The notes: generated by a model not told the origin, from the letters alone. Counted from the first letter of the stretch, positions 1-6,866 are shown. The stretch is DNA of 8,166 nucleotides from Pseudomonadota bacterium (GCA_023460615.1 JAEWPL010000294.1:1-8166), one strand, 5' to 3'. A program made the numbers and translations.

Positions 1-3000
1 GAAGTAATCTTTACCGTTACTCTATTAGCAATGAATAGAGTGGGTAAACAAAATCTCTATGATATTCTCTCCGATGCTTGGCTTCATACAGGAAGCCCTG
101 ATATTGCAGATGTTTGTGCTACTGTTGATGACTTATGGAAATACTCTGAAGGCATTATTTTACTAAATGGCTTTAGAGGTGATATCGCTAATTTCTTAAT
201 TACTGACGAAAAAGCTCAACTACAAGAGCGATTAGAAAATTATAAAAAATATTATGGAGATCGTTTCTGCTTTGAAATCACTAGAACCAATCGTGAAGGT
301 GAAGATGATTTTGAAGTAGCTGCTTTAGACATGTGTTTAAAGTATGGTTTTGCTCCAGTTGCCACCAATGACACTAGATTCTTATTAGGTCCAGATGAAG
401 TTCCAAAAGATGGACTTACCGACTACTACGTTCACGATATTCGCGTTTCTATTCAGCAAGGTGTACAAAAAGGTAATCGAGACAACGCTCGCCGTTATTC
501 TCCTTACCAATATTTGCGTTCACCTCAAGAGATGCGTGAAATTTTTGCTGATATTCCTGAAGCTTTAACTAACACAAGAGCAATTGCAGCCCGTTGTAAC
601 GTAGAAATTGAGTTAGATAAACCAAGATTACCTTTGTACGATACTGGTGATTTATCTACTGACGATTGCTTAAGATTAAAAGCACATGAAGGTCTTGAAA
701 AGCGTTTAGAGTTCTTATTCCCTGACGAAAAAGAACGTGAGGAGAAGAGACCAATTTATGAAAAACGTCTAGATACAGAATTAGACGTTATTATTGGCAT
801 GCGTTTCCCAGGCTACTTCCTAATCGTGATGGAATTTATTCAATGGTCTAAAGCCCATGGAGTTCCAGTAGGTCCAGGACGTGGCTCTGGTGGTGGCTCC
901 TTAGTAGCATATGCCCTTACTATTACTGATTTTGATCCTTTACGTTTTGACTTACTATTTGAAAGATTCTTAAATCCAGAACGTGTTTCCATGCCGGACT
1001 TCGACGTGGACTTTTGCCAAAGAAAAAGAGCCTTAACCCTTCAACACGTGGTAGATCACTACGGTAGAAACGCTGTATCTCAAATTGCAGCTTTCGGTAC
1101 TTTAGCACCTAAAGCTGCTATTCAAGGTGTAGGTAGAGCTATCGGTGTGCCACTAGGTCAAGTGCGCCGAGTTGCAAGTTTAATTCCTGATACTCCAGGT
1201 ACCACCTTTAAGAGCTGCTTTGGTATTGGAAAAAAAGGTGAAAGCATAGAATCAGTTTCCCCTGATTTTTTAAATTTCTATAACCAAGCAAAAGTAAATG
1301 ACGATAAAGAGTCTATTGAGCTTATTGACGTTTCTGTAAGACTTGAAGGTGTGATTAGAAGTATTGGTAAACACGCTGCAGGTGTGGTCATCTCTCCTAC
1401 AAGAATTGCTGAATTTGCGCCTTTAATGCTAGATTCTGATGGTAAGCCTATCACTCAGTACGACAAGAAAGACGTTGAGCACGCAGGTCTAGTTAAATTC
1501 GACTTCTTAGGTCTTACCACTCTTACCATCATCGATGATGCAAAGCAGATGATTGATGAAATGCTTGCCAGAGAAGGTAAACCACCTATCAATATTGCAG
1601 CTATTCCTTATGACGATCCTGACTCTTACAAGATGCTACAGGAAACTGAGACTACTGCTGTATTCCAGTTAGAATCTACTGGTATGAGAAAGTTAATCGG
1701 TAAGATGCAACCGGACCGATTTGAAGACTTAGTTGCTTTAGTAGCTTTATATAGACCAGGACCTTTAAACTCAGGCATGGTGGATCACTTCGTTGATAGA
1801 AAACATGGTACCGAGCCTGTAAGTTACCCTCTACCAGATGCCCAAGATTTAGATTTAAAACCAATTCTAGACTCCACCTACGGCGTTATTGTTTACCAAG
1901 AGCAGGTTATGCAAATTGCTCAGGTGCTAGCAGGCTACAGTTTAGGTGGTGCTGATATTCTACGTAGAGCAATGGGTAAAAAGATCCCTGCAGAAATGGC
2001 TGCTCAACGTGACGTATTTAATAAAGGCTGTCTTAAAAATGGTAAAGATCTAAATATCATGACACAGATCTTCGACCAAGTAGAAATGTTCGCGGCCTAC
2101 GGTTTTAATAAGTCCCACTCTGCTGCTTACGCTCTTGTAGCGTGGTGGACCTTATATTTAAAAGTACACTACCCTGCTCAATTTTTAGCAGCCATGATGA
2201 CCGCTGACTGTATGAAAACTGAGAAGCTTATTGCTTACATTGGTGAGTGTCACCGCTTAGGTGTTGAGGTAGATCCTCCTGATGTAAACAACGGTAAATT
2301 CTACTTTGGTGTAAATTTACAAGGTCATGTAGTCTATGGTTTCTCTGCTATTAAAGGCGTTGGTGAAAAGCTAGTTGATCATATTGTTGAAGAAAGAGAG
2401 CAACACGGCAAATACACAGATTTCTTTGACTTTGTATATCGTGTAGGTACTAACTACTTATCTAAAGGCACTTTAGAAGCCTTAGTAAAGAGTGGCGCTT
2501 TAGATAGTATTGGACCTAATAGAGCTCAAATGTTTGAGTCTATTCCTACAGCAATCAAATACGCTAACCAAAAAACTGACAATTTATCAACTGGTCAATT
2601 TGACTTATTTGCAGCTTTAGATGATGTCAATGTAAAACCAAATTACGTTAATTGCAGAAATTGGTCTGATAAAGTTCGTTTATTTAAAGAAAAACAAATT
2701 CTTGGTCTGTACTTATCTGGGCACCCAATTGATCCTTATAGAACTGAGCTGATTATGTATTGTGGTGATACCAATCTTAATAACCTGATCCCAGGTACTA
2801 AAGATCAACCTAATCACTTAGTAATAAGTGGTGTAGTCATAAGCTCTGTTCCTAGAATTTCAGCTAAAGACAATAAGAAATTCTATTCTTTAGTCCTTGA
2901 TGATGGTTATGCTACTTTTGAATTACCATTATTTGGACCAAATGCAGAAAAGTACTCTGAAATTGAAAATCAGCTAAACAATTTAAAGAAGAAAAAAGCT

Positions 3001-3423
3001 AAAGCAAATAAGACTAAAGAAGATATTCCTACCCCTTTAATCTTAATTGTTGAAGGTTACTATTTCATTCAAGATGACGGAACTACAAGACTTAGAGTTA
3101 AAGATGTTAAGAGCTTAGAGTCTTTACGTATTTTAAATGCTAGAAAGATAACCCTAAACTTTACATCAAAAGTCCTTGAGGAGAATCTTCAAGAAATTGA
3201 TGAGATTATGCTAAGAAATCGTTTGAATACTAAAGATATCGATCAAGAATTAGCGATTGCTGACGATGAAAGCAAAGTAATCAAAGGTTGCAGCCTAAGT
3301 CTCATTATTGACAATACTCTCATGAAAATTCGTGATGACAAATATCGTTTCTTACCAAGCGACGATTTAGTTGAAGGTATTAGAGATTTAGCTGGTTCTC
3401 AAAGCGTAAGAATAAGTTTCTAA
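1..3423 (+). CDS. dnaE: DNA polymerase III subunit alpha, N-terminus cut by window edge
   Basis: This is the catalytic polymerase subunit of the replicative DNA polymerase III holoenzyme. The reading frame is open from base 1. The first ten codons (EVIFTVTLLA) already align with the E. coli PHP domain, where DELTHLTVLA begins near residue 79. The ATG at 31 is therefore internal, and about 78 residues lie off the left edge. In visible-fragment numbering, the end of the PHP domain is followed by GPGRGSG at 291-297. The catalytic aspartates lie in PDFDVDFC (D335, D337) and KFDFLG (D501), matching E. coli D401, D403 and D555. FNKSHSAAYA is at 702-711, the helix-hairpin-helix AIKGVGE at 783-789, and a clamp-binding QFDLF at 866-870, followed by an OB-fold and C-terminal domain. 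All catalytic residues are present and there is no frameshift. Compared with E. coli it has a lysine-rich insertion near 986-1012 and a smaller one near 408-437. The stop overlaps the stop of the converging gene. Confidence 0.97.
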   Translation, partial: EVIFTVTLLAMNRVGKQNLYDILSDAWLHTGSPDIADVCATVDDLWKYSEGIILLNGFRGDIANFLITDEKAQLQERLENYKKYYGDRFCFEITRTNREGEDDFEVAALDMCLKYGFAPVATNDTRFLLGPDEVPKDGLTDYYVHDIRVSIQQGVQKGNRDNARRYSPYQYLRSPQEMREIFADIPEALTNTRAIAARCNVEIELDKPRLPLYDTGDLSTDDCLRLKAHEGLEKRLEFLFPDEKEREEKRPIYEKRLDTELDVIIGMRFPGYFLIVMEFIQWSKAHGVPVGPGRGSGGGSLVAYALTITDFDPLRFDLLFERFLNPERVSMPDFDVDFCQRKRALTLQHVVDHYGRNAVSQIAAFGTLAPKAAIQGVGRAIGVPLGQVRRVASLIPDTPGTTFKSCFGIGKKGESIESVSPDFLNFYNQAKVNDDKESIELIDVSVRLEGVIRSIGKHAAGVVISPTRIAEFAPLMLDSDGKPITQYDKKDVEHAGLVKFDFLGLTTLTIIDDAKQMIDEMLAREGKPPINIAAIPYDDPDSYKMLQETETTAVFQLESTGMRKLIGKMQPDRFEDLVALVALYRPGPLNSGMVDHFVDRKHGTEPVSYPLPDAQDLDLKPILDSTYGVIVYQEQVMQIAQVLAGYSLGGADILRRAMGKKIPAEMAAQRDVFNKGCLKNGKDLNIMTQIFDQVEMFAAYGFNKSHSAAYALVAWWTLYLKVHYPAQFLAAMMTADCMKTEKLIAYIGECHRLGVEVDPPDVNNGKFYFGVNLQGHVVYGFSAIKGVGEKLVDHIVEEREQHGKYTDFFDFVYRVGTNYLSKGTLEALVKSGALDSIGPNRAQMFESIPTAIKYANQKTDNLSTGQFDLFAALDDVNVKPNYVNCRNWSDKVRLFKEKQILGLYLSGHPIDPYRTELIMYCGDTNLNNLIPGTKDQPNHLVISGVVISSVPRISAKDNKKFYSLVLDDGYATFELPLFGPNAEKYSEIENQLNNLKKKKAKANKTKEDIPTPLILIVEGYYFIQDDGTTRLRVKDVKSLESLRILNARKITLNFTSKVLEENLQEIDEIMLRNRLNTKDIDQELAIADDESKVIKGCSLSLIIDNTLMKIRDDKYRFLPSDDLVEGIRDLAGSQSVRISF
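2596..2610 (+). other. Clamp-binding motif QFDLF in DnaE
   Basis: These five codons read QFDLF, at the place where E. coli DnaE carries its internal beta-clamp motif QADMF. QxDLF is close to the general consensus for binding the sliding clamp, so the site looks canonical and probably functional. The link from this motif to clamp binding is family knowledge, not shown here. Confidence 0.8.
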
Positions 3424-4115
3424 GACTCTAAGGTAAATTCATAACTTGCAGGCTTTATTTGATTAAAGCTTGCATTTTTTAATTCAAAAAACTCTTCTGT
3501 ATCAAAAGATTCTTTTGCAAAAGATAAATAGCCATCTTCTGTAGGATCGTCTAGTAAAGAAGCTAAACTTAAAGTTTTTATAGTAGTATTTTTAGGTAGC
3601 AAGTAATAAGCTATCTTTTTGTTTTCTAAAGCTATATTGACACTACTTACATCCACAAGTCCCCTACCTGTTACTTTTACAGCACATTCTTTGACTGTCC
3701 ATAAAGCTGTAAACAAGCTTTGAATATCGTGTTGTTGACAGATAATATCTTGAGTTTTCTTATCGAATAATTTCTTTATTAAGCTCTCAATATTTCTACT
3801 CTTCTTACGGTACTCAAGATCAATTCCCTGCTCAACATGTCCTAAAGCTAAAACAATTCTTTGTTTAGAGTGGGAGATATTAAAAAAAGGAAATCTTGCT
3901 TCAACAAAGAAAGGTTTTCCATGTTGGCTGTAAGCAATTTTAGGTATAACTTTAATACCATAAAAGTTTTGCAGAGCATAGTTTAATAAAGCTCTGTTTG
4001 CTAAAAAGCTTTTAGCTCTAGCACTTGAGTAAGAGCTAGCTTTTTCAAGGTAAGAACAAGGTAGCTTTGATGCTAATAAGAAGGCTTCATCAATGGTACT
4101 AGTTACAATTATCAT
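3420..4115 (-). CDS. Sfp/AcpT-type 4'-phosphopantetheinyl transferase
   Basis: The protein has 231 residues and belongs to the Sfp-type family, which moves 4'-phosphopantetheine from coenzyme A onto a serine of acyl or peptidyl carrier proteins, using magnesium in the cytoplasm. Family motifs appear in order: GKPFF at 66-70, FNISHS at 78-83, GIDLE at 97-101 with metal-binding D99 and E101, and WTVKECAVKVTGRGL at 139-153 with the third metal ligand E143 and K147. These are complete, so it is probably active. The C-terminal region after about 175 shows no motif I recognise. No biosynthetic cluster is nearby, so the likely substrate is the fatty acid synthesis acyl carrier protein, as for Sfp-type enzymes that serve primary metabolism; this is inference. 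It lies 4 bp after the membrane-protein gene and is probably co-transcribed and translationally coupled with it. No strong Shine-Dalgarno precedes the ATG. The stop shares CTAA with the dnaE stop. Confidence 0.88.
   Translation of the reverse strand: MIIVTSTIDEAFLLASKLPCSYLEKASSYSSARAKSFLANRALLNYALQNFYGIKVIPKIAYSQHGKPFFVEARFPFFNISHSKQRIVLALGHVEQGIDLEYRKKSRNIESLIKKLFDKKTQDIICQQHDIQSLFTALWTVKECAVKVTGRGLVDVSSVNIALENKKIAYYLLPKNTTIKTLSLASLLDDPTEDGYLSFAKESFDTEEFFELKNASFNQIKPASYEFTLES
3447..3480 (+). terminator. Rho-independent terminator of dnaE, inside the converging gene
   Basis: An 11-bp stem is formed by TGCAGGCTTTA (3447-3457) and TAAAGCTTGCA (3464-3474), with one G-U pair and the six-base loop TTTGAT. 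Six T residues follow at 3475-3480. The stem starts 23 bases after the dnaE stop codon. Read on the minus strand there is no T run after the stem, so the signal points only in the dnaE direction. It lies within codons of about residues 212-223 of the phosphopantetheinyl transferase on the other strand. Confidence 0.72.
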
Positions 4116-4124
4116 GGTACTAGT
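4093..4124. repeat. Short direct repeat at the transferase start codon
   Basis: The 11-mer ATGGTACTAGT occurs at 4093-4103 and again at 4114-4124, a period of 21 bp or exactly seven codons. The copies span the end of the upstream membrane-protein gene and the start of the transferase gene. It may be chance, or a small in-frame duplication at the gene junction. No function is claimed. Confidence 0.5.
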
Positions 4125-4596
4125 CTTGTTTATGCTCTTTTATCATCTTGAAAATAGCAGGATCAACAAACTCCTTATCCTCACTCTTCACATTCTCTGT
4201 AGTGGTCTTTTGATGGATATTTTCTTGTTGTGAGGAGTTCTTTTGCTCAGAAGTTTGCTTTTGTTCTTGATTATTTGGCTTTTTAAACCACTTATTAAGT
4301 AACTTTTTAACTAAAGTCCATAATAAGAACCAAACTACAAATAGACCTAGACCTACTGCAATTCCTACATACAATTTATCTTGAGTTAAAAGCTCTGAAG
4401 ATAAACCTAAACCACTTAAGAAATTGCTAATATTTTTGCAATATACAATAGAGCTCCATAGGAAGATGTTGGCAATAAGTAGTGATAGAACACCGAATCT
4501 CCTGTTGCGTGGAAGGATGCAAAACAATACGGACAAAACTACAAAAGCTGCCCCTATTCCTAAAAAAAGTGTTTGAGCAAAAGTAAAATTAAGCAT
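4120..4596 (-). CDS. Small three-helix membrane protein of unknown function
   Basis: I do not recognise this 158-residue protein. Three hydrophobic segments are visible at about 9-28, 34-53 and 76-98. The first two are joined by a short basic loop (PRNRR), and the third is followed by a basic stretch (KKLLNKWFKK). By the positive-inside rule the 29-33 loop and the C-terminal tail are cytoplasmic, with the 54-75 loop outside. Residues 105-143 are a Q, K, E, S and T-rich tail that is probably disordered, and the last 15 residues (FVDPAIFKMIKEHKQD region) look like a short helix. It is the first gene of a likely two-gene transcript with the phosphopantetheinyl transferase. No Shine-Dalgarno is evident before the ATG at 4596, though no better start exists downstream. 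The reading frame fills the strand cleanly and no competing frame exists, which supports it as a real gene. A role linked to lipid or envelope metabolism is only guilt by association. Confidence 0.75.
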   Translation of the reverse strand: MLNFTFAQTLFLGIGAAFVVLSVLFCILPRNRRFGVLSLLIANIFLWSSIVYCKNISNFLSGLGLSSELLTQDKLYVGIAVGLGLFVVWFLLWTLVKKLLNKWFKKPNNQEQKQTSEQKNSSQQENIHQKTTTENVKSEDKEFVDPAIFKMIKEHKQD

Positions 4597-4609
4597 AATT
4601 CAAAAATAT

Positions 4610-4618
4610 TGATAAAAT
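4610..4618 (+). promoter_or_regulatory. Candidate extended -10 for lgt-glmU
   Basis: TGATAAAAT matches an extended -10 (TG, one base, TAAAAT). The predicted transcript start is near 4625, leaving a leader of about 28 bases that includes a good ribosome binding site. There is no convincing -35 at the expected distance, which is tolerable for extended -10 promoters. The sequence recurs before glmS. Confidence 0.5.
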
Positions 4619-4628
4619 ACTACGCAGT

Positions 4629-4637
4629 ATTTTATCA
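4629..4637 (-). promoter_or_regulatory. Candidate extended -10 for the membrane protein-transferase pair
   Basis: On the minus strand this reads TGATAAAAT, the mirror image of the lgt element in the same palindrome. The predicted start is near 4622, with a leader of about 26 bases. No clear -35 is seen. The two predicted start points are only about 3 bp apart, so the two promoters would compete for polymerase. Confidence 0.42.
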
Positions 4638-4641
4638 AAAT

Positions 4642-4646
4642 AAGGG
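4642..4646 (+). promoter_or_regulatory. Ribosome binding site of lgt
   Basis: AAGGG lies 6 bases before the ATG at 4653. It supports this start, as does the N-terminal match of the protein to the family (DPTAFSIGP followed by IRWYGL). Confidence 0.7.
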
Positions 4647-4652
4647 TTGTAA

Positions 4653-5438
4653 ATGTACGTTTCAACTATAGATCCTACAGCTTTTTCCATCGGGCCATTA
4701 ACCATCAGATGGTATGGATTACTCTTCTCTTTCGGTTTTATCATTGGTTACTGCATCATGCAGTTATTCTTTAAGCAAAAAAAATACAAAACTGAAGATC
4801 TAGATAAGCTTTTAGTTTACATTTTTGTAGGTACTGTAATTGGTGCAAGACTTGCCCATTGCTTAATCTATGAACCAGACTTCTACCTCTCAAACCCAAT
4901 TGAAATTCTAAAAATTTGGAAAGGCGGTTTAGCTTCCCATGGTGGTTGCTTAGGCGTAATTATTGCTGTACTAATTTTCCTAAAAAAGAACAAGTACAAC
5001 TTCTTAGAGCTTGCAGATATGCTTTGCGTACCAACTGCTTTAGTTTGCTCTATGATTAGAATTGGAAACTTTTGCAATGCAGAAATTTTAGGTAAAGCTA
5101 CTAACAGCGATTATGGTGTTATTTTTGCAAGAATTGGTGAAACCTTTCCAAGACACCCAGCTCAATTATATGAAGCAATAGCTTACTTTGCTATCTTTGT
5201 GCTATTGCTTAGTATTTATCTATTCGTAAAACGCAGACCAAACGGATTGATTTTTGGTTTATTGTTTACTTTAGCTTTCATTGCTAGAATCGCAATTGAA
5301 CCTTTTAAAGTTGAACAAGCTGATTACAATACCGATTCAATATTCACTGTAGGACAATATCTATCTTTACCATTTGTTGTTTTAGGTATCGTTATTATCA
5401 TCATCTCCTACAAAAAGTATAAAAAGACAGGAAAATAG
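4653..5438 (+). CDS. lgt: Phosphatidylglycerol-prolipoprotein diacylglyceryl transferase
   Basis: Lgt transfers diacylglycerol from phosphatidylglycerol to the lipobox cysteine of prolipoproteins in the inner membrane, the first step of lipoprotein maturation. The protein has 261 residues and about seven hydrophobic segments. Conserved residues include Y21 in IRWYG, H96 in SHGG, the signature RIGNFCNAEILG with R136, N139 and G147, and PRHPAQLYE at 166-174. R212 matches E. coli R239, but the position of E. coli R246 is lysine (K219) and that of Y235 is alanine. Several stretches (GARLAHC, NPIEILKIWKGGLASHGG, MIRIGN, the K219 region) resemble Bacteroidota Lgt as I remember it, more than gammaproteobacterial Lgt, which has forms such as GGRIGYVLFY and GGMSFHGG. 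The loop between the signature and RHP is short, giving 261 against 291 residues in E. coli. It is the first gene of a unit with glmU, one base apart. Function is confident; a foreign origin is inference. Confidence 0.95.
   Translation: MYVSTIDPTAFSIGPLTIRWYGLLFSFGFIIGYCIMQLFFKQKKYKTEDLDKLLVYIFVGTVIGARLAHCLIYEPDFYLSNPIEILKIWKGGLASHGGCLGVIIAVLIFLKKNKYNFLELADMLCVPTALVCSMIRIGNFCNAEILGKATNSDYGVIFARIGETFPRHPAQLYEAIAYFAIFVLLLSIYLFVKRRPNGLIFGLLFTLAFIARIAIEPFKVEQADYNTDSIFTVGQYLSLPFVVLGIVIIIISYKKYKKTGK
5429..5432 (+). promoter_or_regulatory. Ribosome binding site of glmU, inside the lgt end
   Basis: AGGA sits within the last codons of lgt, 7 bases before the glmU ATG. With only one base between the lgt stop and this ATG, translational coupling is likely. 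Confidence 0.65.
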
Positions 5439-5439
5439 T

Positions 5440-6828
5440 ATGGCATTAGAAATTATTATTTTAGCAGCCGGTAAGGGCAAGAGAATGCATTCAGCCTTAC
5501 CTAAAGTACTTCATAAAGTTGCTAATAAGCCAATGTTGCAACACGTTATTGAGACAGCCTATGCGCTTAATCCAAGATCCATTAACGTGGTAGTAGGACA
5601 TATGGGAAAAATGGTAGAGCAAATGCTTGAGACTCTACCTGAAGATCTTAAAAAACTTATCAAAGTAGTTTACCAACATGAGCAACTAGGTACAGGTCAC
5701 GCTGTAAACTGTGCTATGCCTAATATTGATGAGCAATCAGACGTTTTAGTACTCTATGGTGATACCCCTTTAACTCCTGTAGATTTACTTAAAGATTTAG
5801 TAAATCAATTAGGTCAAAAAGCTTTATGCGTACTCTCAGCTATCACTGATAAGCCTACAGGTTATGGCAGAATTGTGCGTAATGGAGACTTTTTGAAAGC
5901 TATTGTTGAAGAGAAAGATGCTAGTGCTGAGGAGAAAAAGATCAGAGAAATCAATACTGGTATCGTTGTAGGTAAGGCAAGCTTCTTTAAAAAATACCTA
6001 CAAAAACTTACTAACAACAATGCCCAAGGTGAATATTATCTTACTGATTTAGCAGGTCTTATTGCTAAAGATTCTCCTAAAGATGTAGGTATCACTATTG
6101 CGCCTGATTTTGAAATCCTTTCAGGTGTTAATTCTAAAGTTCAGTTAGCTTTTGTAGAAAGATTATTCCAAAAAAGAGCTGCTAATCAATTACTAGAGCA
6201 AGGTGTTACCCTAGCCGATCCTAATAGAATTGATATCCGTGGTAATTTAAGTTGCGGTGAAGATGTCTTCATTGATATCAATTGCATTTTTGAAGGTGAA
6301 GTTACTTTAGGCAATAACGTTGTAATTAGTGCAGGTTGTATTATCAAAAACTGCTCTATTGGTGATGGCAGCGTGATCTCTCCTTATACCATTATGGAAG
6401 ATTCCCAAATTAAACAACGTGCAACCATCGGTCCTTTTGCAAGACTAAGACCTGGTAACGTACTTGAAGATGAAGTTCATGTAGGTAATTTCGTTGAGTG
6501 TAAGAAAGCTCATTTAGGTGTTGGCACTAAAGCAGGTCACTTATCTTACCTTGGTGATGCAACCATTGGTAAAGATGTTAATATCGGTGCTGGTACCATT
6601 ACTTGTAACTACGACGGTGCTAACAAATTCAAGACTGTAATTGGTGATGATGTCTTTATTGGCTCTGACTCTCAGTTAGTAGCCCCTGTTACTGTAAACA
6701 ATGGCGTTACTATCGCTGCTGGTACTACAGTTACAAAACATATCAAGATGACAGATGGTGCTTTAGTATTAACTCGCTCTAAAGAGGTTATTAAAGAAAA
6801 TTATCAAAGACCACATAAAAAGAAATAA
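5440..6828 (+). CDS. glmU: Bifunctional GlmU: GlcN-1-P acetyltransferase and GlcNAc-1-P uridyltransferase
   Basis: GlmU acetylates glucosamine-1-phosphate with acetyl-CoA in its C-terminal domain, then joins the product to UTP in its N-terminal domain, giving UDP-N-acetylglucosamine for peptidoglycan and lipopolysaccharide. The protein has 462 residues; E. coli GlmU has 456. The N-terminal Rossmann-like domain shows the nucleotide loop LAAGKGKRM with R15 and K22 (E. coli R18 and K25), EQLGTGHA, D108 in YGDTPLT and N231 in LSGVNSK, matching the metal-binding D105 and N227. The left-handed beta-helix domain keeps R337, K355 and the catalytic H367 in KAGHLSYLGDA (E. coli R333, K351, H363). It ends in a basic tail (RPHKKK), as in E. 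coli. Everything expected is present, so it should be active. It reads as typically gammaproteobacterial, unlike the lgt just upstream. Transcription probably comes from the lgt promoter. Confidence 0.97.
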   Translation: MALEIIILAAGKGKRMHSALPKVLHKVANKPMLQHVIETAYALNPRSINVVVGHMGKMVEQMLETLPEDLKKLIKVVYQHEQLGTGHAVNCAMPNIDEQSDVLVLYGDTPLTPVDLLKDLVNQLGQKALCVLSAITDKPTGYGRIVRNGDFLKAIVEEKDASAEEKKIREINTGIVVGKASFFKKYLQKLTNNNAQGEYYLTDLAGLIAKDSPKDVGITIAPDFEILSGVNSKVQLAFVERLFQKRAANQLLEQGVTLADPNRIDIRGNLSCGEDVFIDINCIFEGEVTLGNNVVISAGCIIKNCSIGDGSVISPYTIMEDSQIKQRATIGPFARLRPGNVLEDEVHVGNFVECKKAHLGVGTKAGHLSYLGDATIGKDVNIGAGTITCNYDGANKFKTVIGDDVFIGSDSQLVAPVTVNNGVTIAAGTTVTKHIKMTDGALVLTRSKEVIKENYQRPHKKK

Positions 6829-6842
6829 TTAGATCTTAACAA

Positions 6843-6866
6843 AAAGTGCAACAACCGTTGCACTTT
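6843..6866. terminator. Hairpin after glmU, possible weak terminator or attenuator
   Basis: AAAGTGCAAC (6843-6852) and GTTGCACTTT (6857-6866) form a perfect 10-bp stem with the loop AACC, 14 bases after the glmU stop. On the plus strand only the TTT of the stem itself is available as a T tract, followed by GATAAAATT, so it would be weak and may let transcripts run into glmS. On the minus strand a TTTTTGTT run follows, a better terminator in that direction, although no minus-strand gene is visible in the window to the right. It abuts the candidate glmS -10 and could instead be an operator. Confidence 0.5.

Larger units (their letters stand above)
4609..4638. repeat. Perfect 13-bp inverted repeat in the divergent spacer
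   Basis: The arms TTGATAAAATACT (4609-4621) and AGTATTTTATCAA (4626-4638) are exact reverse complements separated by ACGC. The repeat fills over half of the 56-bp spacer between the divergent membrane-protein gene and lgt. Each arm carries an extended -10-like sequence, one on each strand. It could be a two-way promoter, an operator for a dimeric repressor overlapping the promoters, or both. A terminator role is unlikely because the stem is AT-rich and lacks a good T tract on the plus strand. Confidence 0.75.

Noticed and set aside
31..33. ATG as the start of dnaE
   Set aside because: The frame is open upstream to base 1 and those codons align with the PHP domain, so this methionine is internal.
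923..1108. Minus-strand open frame of 61 codons inside dnaE
   Set aside because: It lies opposite the most conserved part of dnaE around the catalytic aspartates and has no recognisable domain.
1676..1864. Minus-strand open frame of 62 codons inside dnaE
   Set aside because: It is opposite conserved dnaE sequence, with no family resemblance and no promoter context.
4609..4638. Palindrome as a rho-independent terminator
   Set aside because: The stem is AT-rich, the plus-strand side is followed by AAAATAAGGG, and both flanking genes start here rather than end.
4883..5077. Minus-strand open frame of 64 codons inside lgt
   Set aside because: It is opposite the well-conserved Lgt core and shows no protein motif.
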